From the NCBI RefSeq assembly GCF_000355675.1, contig NC_020888.1, positions 276,001 through 340,000 on the forward strand: a DNA stretch of 64,000 nucleotides, read 5' to 3'. The translations under genes and the position numbers were made by a program. The stretch is from Thalassolituus oleivorans MIL-1 (GTDB taxonomy: Bacteria > Pseudomonadota > Gammaproteobacteria > Pseudomonadales > Oceanobacteraceae). A model generated the notes under the pieces. It had not been told where the DNA came from, ran no database searches, and was given only the letters and a program-made list of their open reading frames with translations. This document shows positions 44,951 through 54,495 of this stretch, one piece after another; within the stretch, counting starts at the first letter, position 1; each line of letters opens with the position of its first letter.

Positions 44951-45775
44951 TTACTTCCGCTTTTGATCCGCGGCTTCTTGTCGATACATAATGACGGCAG
45001 CAATCAATACTGCAAGGCTTACTACAGCGATCATAATGGTCGCTAAGGCATTAATCTGCGGGCTAACACCTAAACGCACACTGGAATACACCACCATTGG
45101 CAGAGTGGTTGCGCCAGGGCCAGAAACAAAGCTGGCGATCACTAAGTCATCCATCGACAGGGTGAACGCTAACAGCCAGCCTGCAGCAAGAGCTGGGGCA
45201 ATCATCGGCAGAGTAATCGTAAAAAATACTTTTAATGGGCGTGCGCCTAAATCCATTGCGGCTTCTTCAATGGATCTATCCATATGTGCCAGTCGACTCT
45301 GTACTATGACAGTGACATACGCCATCGAGAAAGTGACATGGGCAATTAAAATGGTGACCTGCCCGCGCCCTTCTGGCCATCCGGTTAAATCTTCCAAGGC
45401 GACAAACAGTAGCAGTAAGGATAAGCCGATAATAATTTCAGGCATCACTAACGGCGCTGTCACCATAATGCCTAAACTCTTATGGCCTCGAGTACCGCGC
45501 ATACGCACAATCGCAAGTGCGGCAAATGTCCCCAGCACAATGGCTAAGGTGGCATTAAGCGCGGCTATTTTAATACTCAACCATGCGGCATTTAGCAGGG
45601 GTGCGTTGTTAACCAACTCCCCATACCACTTAGTGCTGAATCCACCCCATACGGTGACCAGTCGACTTTCGTTAAACGAATAAATAATTAGGCTAAAAAT
45701 TGGCAGATACAAAAAAGCATAGCCGCACAGCAATAATACAATTAGCAGAGGGTAACGAGAGAATAGTGCGCGCAT
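44951..45775 (-). CDS. potI: Putrescine/spermidine ABC transporter permease PotI
   Basis: A 274-residue inner-membrane permease with six predicted TM segments and the EAA loop (EEAAMDLGARPLKVF) that docks on the ATPase. It is the second permease of the PotFGHI type importer. The start overlaps the potH stop by 1 nt (TGATG). Length and gene order match the potFGHI operon of enterics and pseudomonads. Confidence 0.93.
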   Translation of the reverse strand: MRALFSRYPLLIVLLLCGYAFLYLPIFSLIIYSFNESRLVTVWGGFSTKWYGELVNNAPLLNAAWLSIKIAALNATLAIVLGTFAALAIVRMRGTRGHKSLGIMVTAPLVMPEIIIGLSLLLLFVALEDLTGWPEGRGQVTILIAHVTFSMAYVTVIVQSRLAHMDRSIEEAAMDLGARPLKVFFTITLPMIAPALAAGWLLAFTLSMDDLVIASFVSGPGATTLPMVVYSSVRLGVSPQINALATIMIAVVSLAVLIAAVIMYRQEAADQKRK

Positions 45776-46686
45776 CAGCCTTGCTCCTCGTTCGCTCTTT
45801 GTTCGTAATGACGCATCACCACAAATGGAATAATCAGCACTAACAGTAAAATGGCAGCCAATGAAGAGGCGACAGGCCAGTCTTTATTGCTAAAGAATTC
45901 GGTCCACATCAGTTTACCGATCATTAAAGTATCTGGGCCGCCGAGTAAGTCTGGAATCACGAACTCGCCCATCACCGGGATAAATACCAGCATAGAACCT
46001 GCCATCACCCCAGGTATAGATTGCGGCAAGGTAATCGTTAAGAACTGGCGCCAAGGGCGAGCGCCGAGATCGGCAGCGGCCTCTAGTAAGGTGTTATCTA
46101 AGCGTACTAATGTGGCGTAAAGAGGTAAAACTAAAAAGGGCAGATAGCTATACACCACGCCAACATAAACTGCGATGGGGGTGTGCAGCATTTGTAACGG
46201 CTCATCTATTAGGCCGATCCCCATTAATAATTGATTTAATAAGCCATTATCTTTGAGGATACCGATCCACGCATAAACCCGAATTAAAAAAGACGTCCAA
46301 AAGGGAAGAATAATTAGCATTAGCAGTGGCATGCGCCAATGTTTGGGAGAAAGCGCAATGGCATAGGCCATCGGGTAACCGATTAATAAACATATAACGG
46401 TTGATACGGCGGCAATGGATAGTGACCCCATTAACGCTGAAAAATAGAGATCGTCTTCTAGTAATAGTAGGTAGTTGCCGAAATTCAGAGTGATCGTCAG
46501 CAAGCCATCTTCAAATTCGCGAATCCAATCTTGATAAGGTGGCTGCGCTAGTTGTGGTTCGGATAAACTGATTTTCAAAATAAACAAAAAGGGCAGCACA
46601 AAAAATAGCGCCAGCCAAAACCAAGGAATACCGACAATTAAGCGCTGGCCATTGGCTCCAAGCCAGCGTTGCAGCGACATCATCAT
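45775..46686 (-). CDS. potH: Putrescine/spermidine ABC transporter permease PotH
   Basis: A 303-residue permease with six TM segments. The first is preceded by a short cytoplasmic tail and followed by a long periplasmic loop; the EAA loop reads LEAAADLGARPWRQF. It forms the membrane channel with PotI. It overlaps potG by 4 nt (ATGA) and potI by 1 nt, so the three are coupled. Confidence 0.93.
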   Translation of the reverse strand: MMMSLQRWLGANGQRLIVGIPWFWLALFFVLPFLFILKISLSEPQLAQPPYQDWIREFEDGLLTITLNFGNYLLLLEDDLYFSALMGSLSIAAVSTVICLLIGYPMAYAIALSPKHWRMPLLMLIILPFWTSFLIRVYAWIGILKDNGLLNQLLMGIGLIDEPLQMLHTPIAVYVGVVYSYLPFLVLPLYATLVRLDNTLLEAAADLGARPWRQFLTITLPQSIPGVMAGSMLVFIPVMGEFVIPDLLGGPDTLMIGKLMWTEFFSNKDWPVASSLAAILLLVLIIPFVVMRHYEQRANEEQG

Positions 46687-47816
46687 TGCGTTAATACCCC
46701 ACAGCTATGGGTATGCCATTTTAGTGAGACTTCTTGTCCCCAAGTCAAAGGCTGTTCCGCTAATGCCATTACATTAGGCTGAGTAAATTGAATGCGTTTA
46801 CCACTGGGTAAATCAACGTGGTAAATCGATACGTCACCTAGGTAGGCAATTTCTTGAATAATGCCGCGGATATTATTAGGCGCATTTTCGTATTCGCTAG
46901 TTACCGCCACTTTTTCAGGGCGCACAGCAACGGTAACGGCCATACCAATCGACAGAGGCTGACTATGATGAACACGTAAATCGCCACCGGCTTCTTCACT
47001 GTGAATTACCACCATGTCGTTTTCGTGTTCAACCACATGGCCGTTAAATAAATTCACCGAACCAATGAAGTTGGCGGCATAACGAGTAGCTGGGAATTCG
47101 TACATACGACGTGGATTATCAACTTGCTCAACGCGACCATCATGCAAAAGCGCAATACGCGAAGACATCGTCATGGCTTCTTCTTGATCGTGGGTTACGA
47201 TAATAAAGGTAATACCGAGGCGTTCTTGCAAGTTTACTAATTCAAACTGAGTGCGCTCGCGTAGTTTTTTATCGAGTGCACCTAATGGCTCGTCGAGTAA
47301 TAAAATCTTCGGCTGCTTGGCTAATGCGCGCGCAAGGGCAACACGTTGACGCTGACCACCCGAAAGTTGGTGCGGTTTGCGCGTTGCGAGCTTTTCAATT
47401 TGCACTAAGGCCATCATTTCGGCGACGCGCTCACGGCGCTCTGTGGATGAAATCGCTTCTTGTTTTAATCCATAAGCAATATTTTGCGCGATATTCATAT
47501 GCGGAAATAACGCATAACTTTGGAACATCATATTCACTGGACGTTTATAGGGCGGCACATTGGTCATATCTTGGCCGTCAATAATAATTCGGCCACTGGT
47601 AGGCGTTTCAAACCCGGCTAGCATGCGCAGCAGGGTAGTTTTACCACAGCCCGACGCGCCCAGTAGGGAGAAAAATTCACCGCGGTGAATATCTAAGCTG
47701 ATCTCATCGACTGCATAGGTATCGTCGAATTTTTTCGTTAATTTTTCTATGCGTACAATCGGCTCCTCTTCTGGGGCGGCCCAAGGTTGAGATGAAGTCG
47801 GTCGTGTTTGATTCAT
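46683..47816 (-). CDS. potG: Putrescine/spermidine ABC transporter ATP-binding protein PotG
   Basis: A 377-residue ABC ATPase: Walker A GASGCGKTT, signature LSGGQRQRVALARALA, Walker B ILLLDEPLGALD and the H-loop IVTHDQEEA, then a C-terminal TOBE-type regulatory domain (about 280-370). It drives polyamine import through PotHI. The start has no strong Shine-Dalgarno. The 183-nt gap to potF contains two hairpins. Confidence 0.94.
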   Translation of the reverse strand: MNQTRPTSSQPWAAPEEEPIVRIEKLTKKFDDTYAVDEISLDIHRGEFFSLLGASGCGKTTLLRMLAGFETPTSGRIIIDGQDMTNVPPYKRPVNMMFQSYALFPHMNIAQNIAYGLKQEAISSTERRERVAEMMALVQIEKLATRKPHQLSGGQRQRVALARALAKQPKILLLDEPLGALDKKLRERTQFELVNLQERLGITFIIVTHDQEEAMTMSSRIALLHDGRVEQVDNPRRMYEFPATRYAANFIGSVNLFNGHVVEHENDMVVIHSEEAGGDLRVHHSQPLSIGMAVTVAVRPEKVAVTSEYENAPNNIRGIIQEIAYLGDVSIYHVDLPSGKRIQFTQPNVMALAEQPLTWGQEVSLKWHTHSCGVLTQ

Positions 47817-47893
47817 GAGAGTTAAGCTCTAAATAACGCGTCAGTGGCAGACGTCTGAAAATACAACGTACTGTATCCATCGCATATAGCAAT

Positions 47894-47928
47894 AAAGCCT
47901 CCACAATCCATTCGGAATGAGAGGCTTT
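47894..47928 (-). other. Hairpin in the potF-potG spacer
   Basis: AAAGCCTC (47894-47901) and GAGGCTTT (47921-47928) form an 8-bp stem enclosing 19 nt that can pair further (ATTC/GAAT). On the minus strand it is followed by ATTG and has only a weak U-tract. With the hairpin at 47953-47980 it probably limits readthrough from potF or protects the potF 3' end. Confidence 0.5.
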
Positions 47929-47952
47929 GGATAGACAGAATGAGTTTTAAAG

Positions 47953-47980
47953 CGCTAGTGATTGATTTCAATCACTAGCG
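47953..47980 (-). terminator. Hairpin directly after potF
   Basis: A perfect 13-bp inverted repeat (47953-47965 with 47968-47980) lies 19 nt past the potF stop on the minus strand, followed by CTTTAAAA. The weak U-tract suggests partial termination or an RNA-stabilising stem, which would allow more PotF than PotGHI. Confidence 0.6.
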
Positions 47981-47999
47981 GTTAGCAAGTTCGACTGTT

Positions 48000-49100
48000 T
48001 TATTTGCCGGTTTTAACACGAGTCCAAGTGCGGGTCATGTTGCGTGCTTCTTTATCACTTGGTGTTTTCAGCACAAGAAGCTTTTCTTGGGTTGCTTCTG
48101 ATGGATAAACACCAGGGTTGTTACGTACTTCTTCATCAACTAACGGCGTAGCGGCTTTATTCGCGTTAGCGTAAGCAACGTAATTAGTGATTGGTGCAAT
48201 CACTTCAGGCGTTAACAAGTAGTTGATGAATTTGTTGGCGGCTGCTGGATTTGGTGCATCTGCAGGAATGGCCATAACATCCGTCCATACCACAGCACCT
48301 TCTTTGGGTACTACGTACTGCACGACAACACCGTTGTCTGCTTCTGCTGCGCGATCACGTGCTTGCAGCATATCGCCAGAATAACCATGAGCTACACAGA
48401 TATCGCCATTAGCAAGATCGTTGATTGTTTGTGAGCTGTGGAAGTAACGGATGTTAGAGCGCACGGCCGCAACAGTCGCAGCTGCGGCATCGATAGCTTT
48501 TTTGCTGTAGTCGTCGGTTGGCGTACCCATATAGGCATTCGCTGCCGCAAATACTTCGGTGGCATCGTCCATAAGAGCAACGCCGCAGCTCGATAATTTG
48601 CTAACGATGGCAGGATCAAATACCAGTGCCCAAGTATCTAATGGCATGTCATCGCCAAGAATCGCTTTCACCTTTGGCTCGTTGTAAGCGATACCGGTTG
48701 TACCCCACATGTATGGCACTAAGTATTGATTGCCGGCATCAATGTCGCTTAATGATTTCACAATAACAGAGTCGAGGTTGCCATAGTTGGTGAGGGCCGC
48801 TTTATCGATGGGCTGATACAACTTGGCTTGAATCGCACGATCAGCAAAAGGACGTGCGGTTGGAAATACTAAATCGTAGCCGCTGCGTCCAGCTAACAGC
48901 TTGGCTTCTAATACTTCGTTGGAGTCATAAACATCGTACGTCACCTGAATTCCAGTCGCTGCTTGGAAGTTAGCGATTGTGTCTTCTGCAATATAGTCAG
49001 ACCAGTTATAAATATGGAGAGATTCTTCGGCACTTACCGCAGAAGTCGCGGTCACAACAGCTGCCGATAGCAGTCCACGGATAAACAGGTTCTTAAGCAT
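48000..49100 (-). CDS. potF: Periplasmic putrescine/spermidine-binding protein
   Basis: A 366-residue substrate-binding protein with a signal peptide (LKNLFIRGLLSAAVVTATSA, cleavage near residue 24), then the family start ESLHIYNWSDYI and segments YDVYDSNEVLEAKLL and TTGIAYN. It delivers polyamine to PotGHI. ATG 49100 has GGAG about 8 nt upstream; the frame continues open for 16 codons but the added residues precede the signal peptide. It is the first gene of potFGHI. Whether it prefers putrescine or spermidine cannot be settled here. Confidence 0.94.
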   Translation of the reverse strand: MLKNLFIRGLLSAAVVTATSAVSAEESLHIYNWSDYIAEDTIANFQAATGIQVTYDVYDSNEVLEAKLLAGRSGYDLVFPTARPFADRAIQAKLYQPIDKAALTNYGNLDSVIVKSLSDIDAGNQYLVPYMWGTTGIAYNEPKVKAILGDDMPLDTWALVFDPAIVSKLSSCGVALMDDATEVFAAANAYMGTPTDDYSKKAIDAAAATVAAVRSNIRYFHSSQTINDLANGDICVAHGYSGDMLQARDRAAEADNGVVVQYVVPKEGAVVWTDVMAIPADAPNPAAANKFINYLLTPEVIAPITNYVAYANANKAATPLVDEEVRNNPGVYPSEATQEKLLVLKTPSDKEARNMTRTWTRVKTGK

Positions 49101-49399
49101 GCGTATACTCCAGTTAAAGAAGGTTCGAGACCGATTTCGTTCGGACATCCGAGTTCTGTTAGTTGATTACGAGCTATCCAAGCTGCAATTTGTGCTTAGG
49201 CCAAAGGCAATCGAGGTGAGTAACCTCGGCTTTACTCATTTTAGTGGCGATGATCGCAATATCGTATAAAAAATACAGACAATTGATTTAATCGTCACGA
49301 TAAACAATGCTGGTGGCAGAGCGCAATGGTTATTAGAACCTACCTGCCGGACTTGCTATGATTCCGCCCTCTTTTTATGAATGCTGAACGCCTGAATTT
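49101..49399. promoter_or_regulatory. Divergent promoter region between potF and mrcB
   Basis: 299 nt without a gene, separating divergent potF (minus) and mrcB (plus). It contains a 6-bp inverted repeat CGAGGT/ACCTCG with a 5-nt spacer (49212-49228), about 110 nt before potF, which could be an operator or a leader hairpin. I could not assign -35/-10 boxes with confidence. Confidence 0.4.
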
Positions 49400-51865
49400 A
49401 TGAGCTCCCCAACCAACAATAGTGGTGCCGATAGTAATAAAAAAGCACCTAAACGTCGCTCGCCAACGGCACAAAAGCCTGCAGCTGCGTCAGCTTCTAA
49501 CGGTAAAAAATCCTCCACGGTGACGCGTAAAAGTGCGCCTAAGACGACAAAAGCTGCAGCGCCAACGGCTAAAAAGTCACAGGGGACGCCACCACCCGCT
49601 CCTCCAATAAAGAAAAGCACTCATTGGCGCCGCTTGTTTGTCTTGGGCAGCCTAGCGGCGGTTTTGCTATTTGGAATTTGGCTGGTGTATTTGGATGCCA
49701 AAGTACGAGCGGAGTTTGATGGTAAAAAATGGGCGTTGCCGGCCAAGGTTTATGCTCGTCCGCTGACGCTCTATCCGGGTAAATCACTTTCTGCGGAACA
49801 ATTGCGGGCGGAATTACAGTGGGCTGATTATACCCGTTCAAGCGGTGCGAGTCGGGTCGGTAGTTATGACGAGCGTGGCGAACGTTGGTTTATTTATCGC
49901 AGAGCATTTCCATTTTGGGATGGCGCTGAAGCAACACGTCGTCTCACTGTTCGTATTCATGATGGCCATATCACAGAATTAACAGACGGGCAGGGTGACG
50001 TTGCCTTGGTTCGTTTAGAGCCACAGTATATTGGTGGCATCTTTCCTGCGCACAACGAAGATCGAGAGCTAATAAAGTTAAGTGAAGCTCCGGCGCAATT
50101 AGTTGCCGCTTTGATTGTTACGGAAGATAAAGCCTACTTTGATCATTGGGGCGTGTCTGCGCGCGGCATTGCACGGGCGATGATGGCGAATATGCGGGCT
50201 GGCGGCATGGTGCAGGGCGGCTCCACCCTAACGCAACAGTTGGTTAAGAATTTTTTCTTAACCAACGAGCGTAGTTTACAACGTAAAATTCAGGAAGCCC
50301 TGATGGCTCTGCTATTGGAGCGTCATTACAGCAAAGAAGAAATTTTACAGGCGTACTTTAACGAAGTTTATCTTGGCCAAGCCGGTCGTCGTGCTATTCA
50401 TGGCTTTGGTTTAGCGTCGCGGTTCTATTTTGGTAAGCCATTAAATGAATTGCAAACCAGCGAAATTGCCATGTTGGTAGGTCTAGTAAAGGGGGCTTCT
50501 TTTTATAATCCGCGTCGTAATCCAGAACGAGCGAAAGAGCGCAGGGATCTCGTGCTTGGGCTAATGGAAGAAAACGGCATCATATCGACCGCTGAGCGAA
50601 TTCGGGCTCAAGGTCAGTCTTTAGAGACCGCCTCGCCACGCCGTGCGGGTCAGCGGGAATATCCGGCATTTTTGGAGCTAGCGAAAGATCAGTTACAGCG
50701 CAATTATCGTCTGGCTGATTTGCAAAGTGAAGGCTTGCATATTTTCACCACCTTAGATCCTTGGGTTCAACATGCCGTAGAAGATGCTGCCGCTAATCAG
50801 TTATCGCTACTGGAACGCCGCCAGCCAGAGCTGCGCGATCAGCTAGAGACTGCTGCCGTGATTACCAGTGTTGATGGTGGTGAAATTCGAGCTTTGCTGG
50901 GGTCACGCAAGGCTGAATTTTTTGGTTTCAATCGTGCTATCGCTGCGCAACGAAGCATTGGCTCGTTAGCAAAGCCAGCGGTGTACTTGGCGGCATTAGA
51001 ATCGGGTCGTTATCACTGGGGATCTTTGCTGGACGATGGTCCTGTGACGGTGGCTGGTCCTAGTGAGCAGTTATGGCAGCCGAAAAATTACGATCATCAA
51101 AGTCACGGTGAAGTGCCTATGATTGATGCATTGGCGCGCTCATACAACCAAGCGACAGCGCGTTTGGGCATGCAGGTCGGCTTACAGAACGTGGTAGCCG
51201 AATTTGCAAAACTCGGTGTAGAGCAACCGCTGCCGCCTTATCCATCGTTGTTGTTAGGAGCGATTTCAATGTCGCCGCTAGATGTAGCGCATATGTATCA
51301 AACCATTGCCTCCCAAGGTTTTGTGATGCCGCTACGCACTATCGAAGCGGTGACCACCGCCAGCGGCGAGACCTTATCGTCATATGCGATTCAGGGCGAG
51401 CAAGCTTATGATCCGAATATGATTCAGTGGTTACGATATGGCTTAGAGCAGGTTGCTGAACGAGGCACAGCCAAAGCATTAGGGCAAAGTTTTGCTGTTC
51501 GTTTAGCTGCTAAAACGGGCACGAGTGATGATCAGCGAGATGCTTGGCTTGCGGGTTTTGATAATCGTCATTTAGGGGTGATCTGGGTTGGCCGTGATGA
51601 TAATCAGCCAATGCCTTTTACTGGCAGTAGTGCCGCATTGCCTATTTGGCGCGATACGTTTAAGCGTGTCGGCGTTGAACCTTTATTGCCAGCATCAGGG
51701 CTCGTGAATGCTGCGGTGGATGAGCGCGGGATATTATTAGGTGATAATTGTCGCGGCTCAATTTATCCATTTTTGCCAGATCGACTGGACAGCACGGCCA
51801 AGCCCTGTGAAGCTGCTGCGCAGGAATCAAAAGGAAAACGCTCATGGCTCGATTGGTTATTTTGA
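49400..51865 (+). CDS. mrcB: Bifunctional penicillin-binding protein 1B
   Basis: An 821-residue class A PBP that polymerises and cross-links peptidoglycan. It has an unusually basic, Lys/Ala/Pro-rich cytoplasmic tail (1-75), TM at about 79-98, then a UB2H-like region (about 110-200). The GT51 glycosyltransferase has catalytic Glu242 (EDKAYFDHWG) and QGGSTLTQQLVKN. The transpeptidase has Ser522 (GSLAKP), SYN in RSYNQATARL and KTG at 705-707. The UB2H region indicates PBP1B rather than PBP1A and predicts activation by an LpoB-like lipoprotein. The downstream lipoprotein gene overlaps by 22 nt. Confidence 0.95.
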   Translation: MSSPTNNSGADSNKKAPKRRSPTAQKPAAASASNGKKSSTVTRKSAPKTTKAAAPTAKKSQGTPPPAPPIKKSTHWRRLFVLGSLAAVLLFGIWLVYLDAKVRAEFDGKKWALPAKVYARPLTLYPGKSLSAEQLRAELQWADYTRSSGASRVGSYDERGERWFIYRRAFPFWDGAEATRRLTVRIHDGHITELTDGQGDVALVRLEPQYIGGIFPAHNEDRELIKLSEAPAQLVAALIVTEDKAYFDHWGVSARGIARAMMANMRAGGMVQGGSTLTQQLVKNFFLTNERSLQRKIQEALMALLLERHYSKEEILQAYFNEVYLGQAGRRAIHGFGLASRFYFGKPLNELQTSEIAMLVGLVKGASFYNPRRNPERAKERRDLVLGLMEENGIISTAERIRAQGQSLETASPRRAGQREYPAFLELAKDQLQRNYRLADLQSEGLHIFTTLDPWVQHAVEDAAANQLSLLERRQPELRDQLETAAVITSVDGGEIRALLGSRKAEFFGFNRAIAAQRSIGSLAKPAVYLAALESGRYHWGSLLDDGPVTVAGPSEQLWQPKNYDHQSHGEVPMIDALARSYNQATARLGMQVGLQNVVAEFAKLGVEQPLPPYPSLLLGAISMSPLDVAHMYQTIASQGFVMPLRTIEAVTTASGETLSSYAIQGEQAYDPNMIQWLRYGLEQVAERGTAKALGQSFAVRLAAKTGTSDDQRDAWLAGFDNRHLGVIWVGRDDNQPMPFTGSSAALPIWRDTFKRVGVEPLLPASGLVNAAVDERGILLGDNCRGSIYPFLPDRLDSTAKPCEAAAQESKGKRSWLDWLF

Positions 51866-52248
51866 TGGCAATGATTGCGGTGTTGGCTGGTTGCAGCAGT
51901 GCCGTGGTTAAGCCCGAGCAGATGCCTATGACGGTATCTTCATTGCCGACTTGGGATAATGGCCGCTTGGGTTCATTAGCAGAAGGCGAGAATCATCCGG
52001 CGGTGGAATCGCTGTTTCAAAAAGCAGAACAAGCGCGTCAGCTCGGTCAATGGTCTGCGGCACTCACCTATTTAGATCAAGCGCGGCAAATTCAGCCGCG
52101 TAATCCTGCTGTACTTTATCGTCAAGCGTGGGTGTGTTTACAAGTTGGCGATGCCCGCCGAGCACAACAGTTATTGCAGCGTGCCAAGGTGTTTGCCGCT
52201 GGCGATTCAAATTTCTTGCGGCGTATTGATGCGCTGTTAGTAGAATAA
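51844..52248 (+). CDS. Small TPR-containing lipoprotein
   Basis: A 134-residue lipoprotein with signal MARLVILMAMIAVLAGC (lipobox LAGC, Cys17). The body is helical with TPR-like repeats: residues about 55-120, ALTYLDQARQIQPRNPAVLYR and AWVCLQVGDARRAQQLLQRA. It overlaps the mrcB 3' end by 22 nt in another frame, so a linked role in peptidoglycan synthesis (for example a PBP1B helper) is a fair guess, but LpoB homology is not evident. A strong terminator begins at its stop codon. Confidence 0.82.
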   Translation: MARLVILMAMIAVLAGCSSAVVKPEQMPMTVSSLPTWDNGRLGSLAEGENHPAVESLFQKAEQARQLGQWSAALTYLDQARQIQPRNPAVLYRQAWVCLQVGDARRAQQLLQRAKVFAAGDSNFLRRIDALLVE

Positions 52249-52274
52249 AAATGGGCGCATCAGCGCCCATTTTT
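52247..52274. terminator. Bidirectional intrinsic terminator
   Basis: A 12-bp perfect stem (52247-52258 with 52263-52274) and ATCA loop: an A-run on the left and T-run on the right give a U-tract in both directions. It serves the TPR lipoprotein gene and the convergent chemoreceptor gene. Confidence 0.93.
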
Positions 52275-52304
52275 ACTTGCAATTGTATGCTACCAATTCT
52301 GCAA

Positions 52305-53795
52305 TCAATCTAAACGAAAGCGTGACAGCAAGCCGCGTAAATCATTCGACATAGCGACGAGTTTACCGGATTTAGTCATACATCCTGTCGCTTGGGTCAA
52401 TGCCTCATCACTGACTTCGCGAATCACCACAAGATTGGAGTTTACTTCGCTAACCGCGGTATGTTGTTCATTAATCGCTTGAGCGATTTGTTCGTTCATG
52501 CCATGTATATTGCCTACGGATAGTTTCATCGCTGTTATGTGTTCATCAATTTGAGTTATTTGATTAACACTGCTTTCAACACCGGTTTGACTCGTTTCCA
52601 TAGCCGTAACCGCTTCTTTTGAACCTTTTTGTAGACGCTCGATCATGCGTTGAATTTCTTCAGTGCTCTCATGCGTGCGTGATGCCAGTGTTCTTACTTC
52701 ATCGGCCACCACAGCGAAGCCTCGACCTTGTTCGCCAGCGCGCGCGGCTTCAATTGCTGCGTTTAATGCGAGTAAGTTGGTCTGTTCAGCAATGCCCTGA
52801 ATAACCGATAGTACTGAACCAATATTGTTACTTTCACTATCAAGATTTTGAATGACTTCATTGGCGCGTTGAATATTGGTTGCCAATTGCTCTACGGTCC
52901 CACGCGCTTTGCGGATGTCGATACTGCTTTTTTCTGCCACAGAGTTTGCTTCCTCTGCTGCTTCTGCCGCAGCGCCTGAGTGGGCACTGATTTCTCGCAT
53001 TGACGCCGTCATTTGAGTGGTTGCTGTGGCAATCATATCTGTTTCATGACTTTGGCGGCGGGCCCCCTCTTCCATTGTTTTTGTTGAAACATTGAAATCT
53101 TTGCCTATATCGCTGATTTGTAGTGATAGACGATTAGCTTCTTGTACCAAGGTATGAAGATTTTCGAAAAAGACGTTAAAAACTTTACCGAATTGACTTT
53201 GCGGTTTATCAATTTGGTATGCCAAGTCCACCACATCATCGCGGGATATATGGGCTCCTAGTCCCGCAAGCTCCATGTTTTGTACGAACTCTTGCCAGCT
53301 CTTATGGGCCAAATACATTAAAATGCCGCTCTCAACAACCACGAAAGCAGCGTGCAATAACACGATATTAATGCCTGTGCGGAATTCAAAAATAAACACC
53401 GGAGAACCGCTTTCTTGCAGGTAGTTAAACAGCAAGTGATGAACCGCAATGGTCAGTGCGGCAGCAAGCACTGCGATAGAGTCACGGTAATAAAGCAGGG
53501 CAGCGAGTAACGCGAAAATGCTGAAATGCATTTCTATGAGTCCGTGGCCCTGATGTATCTGCAATGCAGAAAAAATCATCAAGGAAATGGCGTAACTAAC
53601 ACGGCTGATACGTTGTCCTGGCATTGACTTGCTAATCATTAACGGAATGACAAAAGCGGGTAGTCCAACCACGAACACCTCTATCCAAGTGTTGTGCCAG
53701 CTAGCGAGCAGAATGGAAACAATCAATAGACAAGCGGTTAGCTTGGTAAAAAAAGCATCCGCCTCAATGTAGAAGTCGCGGCGAAGATCGTTCAT
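52305..53795 (-). CDS. Methyl-accepting chemotaxis protein with six-TM sensor
   Basis: A 496-residue chemoreceptor without a large periplasmic domain. Residues about 15-165 hold about six hydrophobic segments. The membrane part contains clustered polar residues (His81, His84, Glu88, His90, Arg104, Asp105, His119, His120, His148). The cytoplasmic half is a standard MCP coiled coil with the tip [20 protein letters not shown] and [15 protein letters not shown]. No CheR-binding pentapeptide is seen at the end. The ligand is unknown. ATG 53795 is chosen because residues upstream in the open frame are not receptor-like. The gene is monocistronic between two terminator/intergenic stretches. Confidence 0.88.
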   Translation of the reverse strand: MNDLRRDFYIEADAFFTKLTACLLIVSILLASWHNTWIEVFVVGLPAFVIPLMISKSMPGQRISRVSYAISLMIFSALQIHQGHGLIEMHFSIFALLAALLYYRDSIAVLAAALTIAVHHLLFNYLQESGSPVFIFEFRTGINIVLLHAAFVVVESGILMYLAHKSWQEFVQNMELAGLGAHISRDDVVDLAYQIDKPQSQFGKVFNVFFENLHTLVQEANRLSLQISDIGKDFNVSTKTMEEGARRQSHETDMIATATTQMTASMREISAHSGAAAEAAEEANSVAEKSSIDIRKARGTVEQLATNIQRANEVIQNLDSESNNIGSVLSVIQGIAEQTNLLALNAAIEAARAGEQGRGFAVVADEVRTLASRTHESTEEIQRMIERLQKGSKEAVTAMETSQTGVESSVNQITQIDEHITAMKLSVGNIHGMNEQIAQAINEQHTAVSEVNSNLVVIREVSDEALTQATGCMTKSGKLVAMSNDLRGLLSRFRLD

Positions 53796-53901
53796 AAAGA
53801 GCCTACAAAATTTGGGGGGTCTGCTTAAGACTAGCCCCCTATCCCAATTCTGCAGGACATTCATGAACATTTACATTCAACGTGATAGTGAAAAATATTC
53901 G

Positions 53902-54495
53902 TTATTTCAGTGGTGATAGGCTTTGCGGATAGATCATCCCCCATGTACTGGCGAAGCTCAGAGGAATAAGCCATTGCATAGGTAGCAACTGGGTAAAGTA
54001 GGAGGCGGTTAGGCTGAGAAATGTGATAGCAAACACGACATTGATTCGTCTGGCATTGCCTTTTGACGCAGCAATAAGCCAAACAATGGCTGCGAAACAC
54101 CCCATTAGAATAACGGTATTATCCAGTAGTACTAAATTATGGGAACGTTGCATTAATACATAGATGACGCAGACCACGAGTAAAATTCGCCCCCAAATCA
54201 CCCGATCCCAGCGCAGTAATTCGGCATCGGTATAGCCTGTCTTTTGTAAGCCTTGTATCGCAGCGACCAGTAGCAGCAACGGAAACGCGGCGTATTGGCA
54301 CAGTGAAGCCAATAAATAATTAGCCTCAGTCGAGCTAAGTGCGGGTACTGCGAGTGTGAGTAGTTCCCAAGTACTTGCGCCTGAGCCAACAAGCCCTGAG
54401 CAAAACAAAGCGGCCTGTTCGCCGCTCCATCCTGTGCGAGGTCGAGCCAGCCAAGCAAGTGCGAGGCTAGCAATCAGAAGTACAACAGCGCTCAT
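53902..54495 (-). CDS. Hypothetical inner-membrane protein
   Basis: A 197-residue protein with about six hydrophobic segments (roughly 2-17, 40-52, 60-85, 105-115, 125-145 and 155-190) and no motif that I recognise. The ATG overlaps the TGA of hemL by 1 nt, so it is co-expressed with hemL and hemJ. A role in haem or membrane metabolism would be a guess from position alone. The open frame starts at a TTG one codon earlier. Confidence 0.6.
   Translation of the reverse strand: MSAVVLLIASLALAWLARPRTGWSGEQAALFCSGLVGSGASTWELLTLAVPALSSTEANYLLASLCQYAAFPLLLLVAAIQGLQKTGYTDAELLRWDRVIWGRILLVVCVIYVLMQRSHNLVLLDNTVILMGCFAAIVWLIAASKGNARRINVVFAITFLSLTASYFTQLLPMQWLIPLSFASTWGMIYPQSLSPLK

Noticed and set aside
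44991..45683. 230-codon plus-strand frame opposite potI
   Set aside because: Antisense of a clear permease gene; product is low-complexity Ala/Lys/Thr/Ser and reflects codon bias of the real gene.
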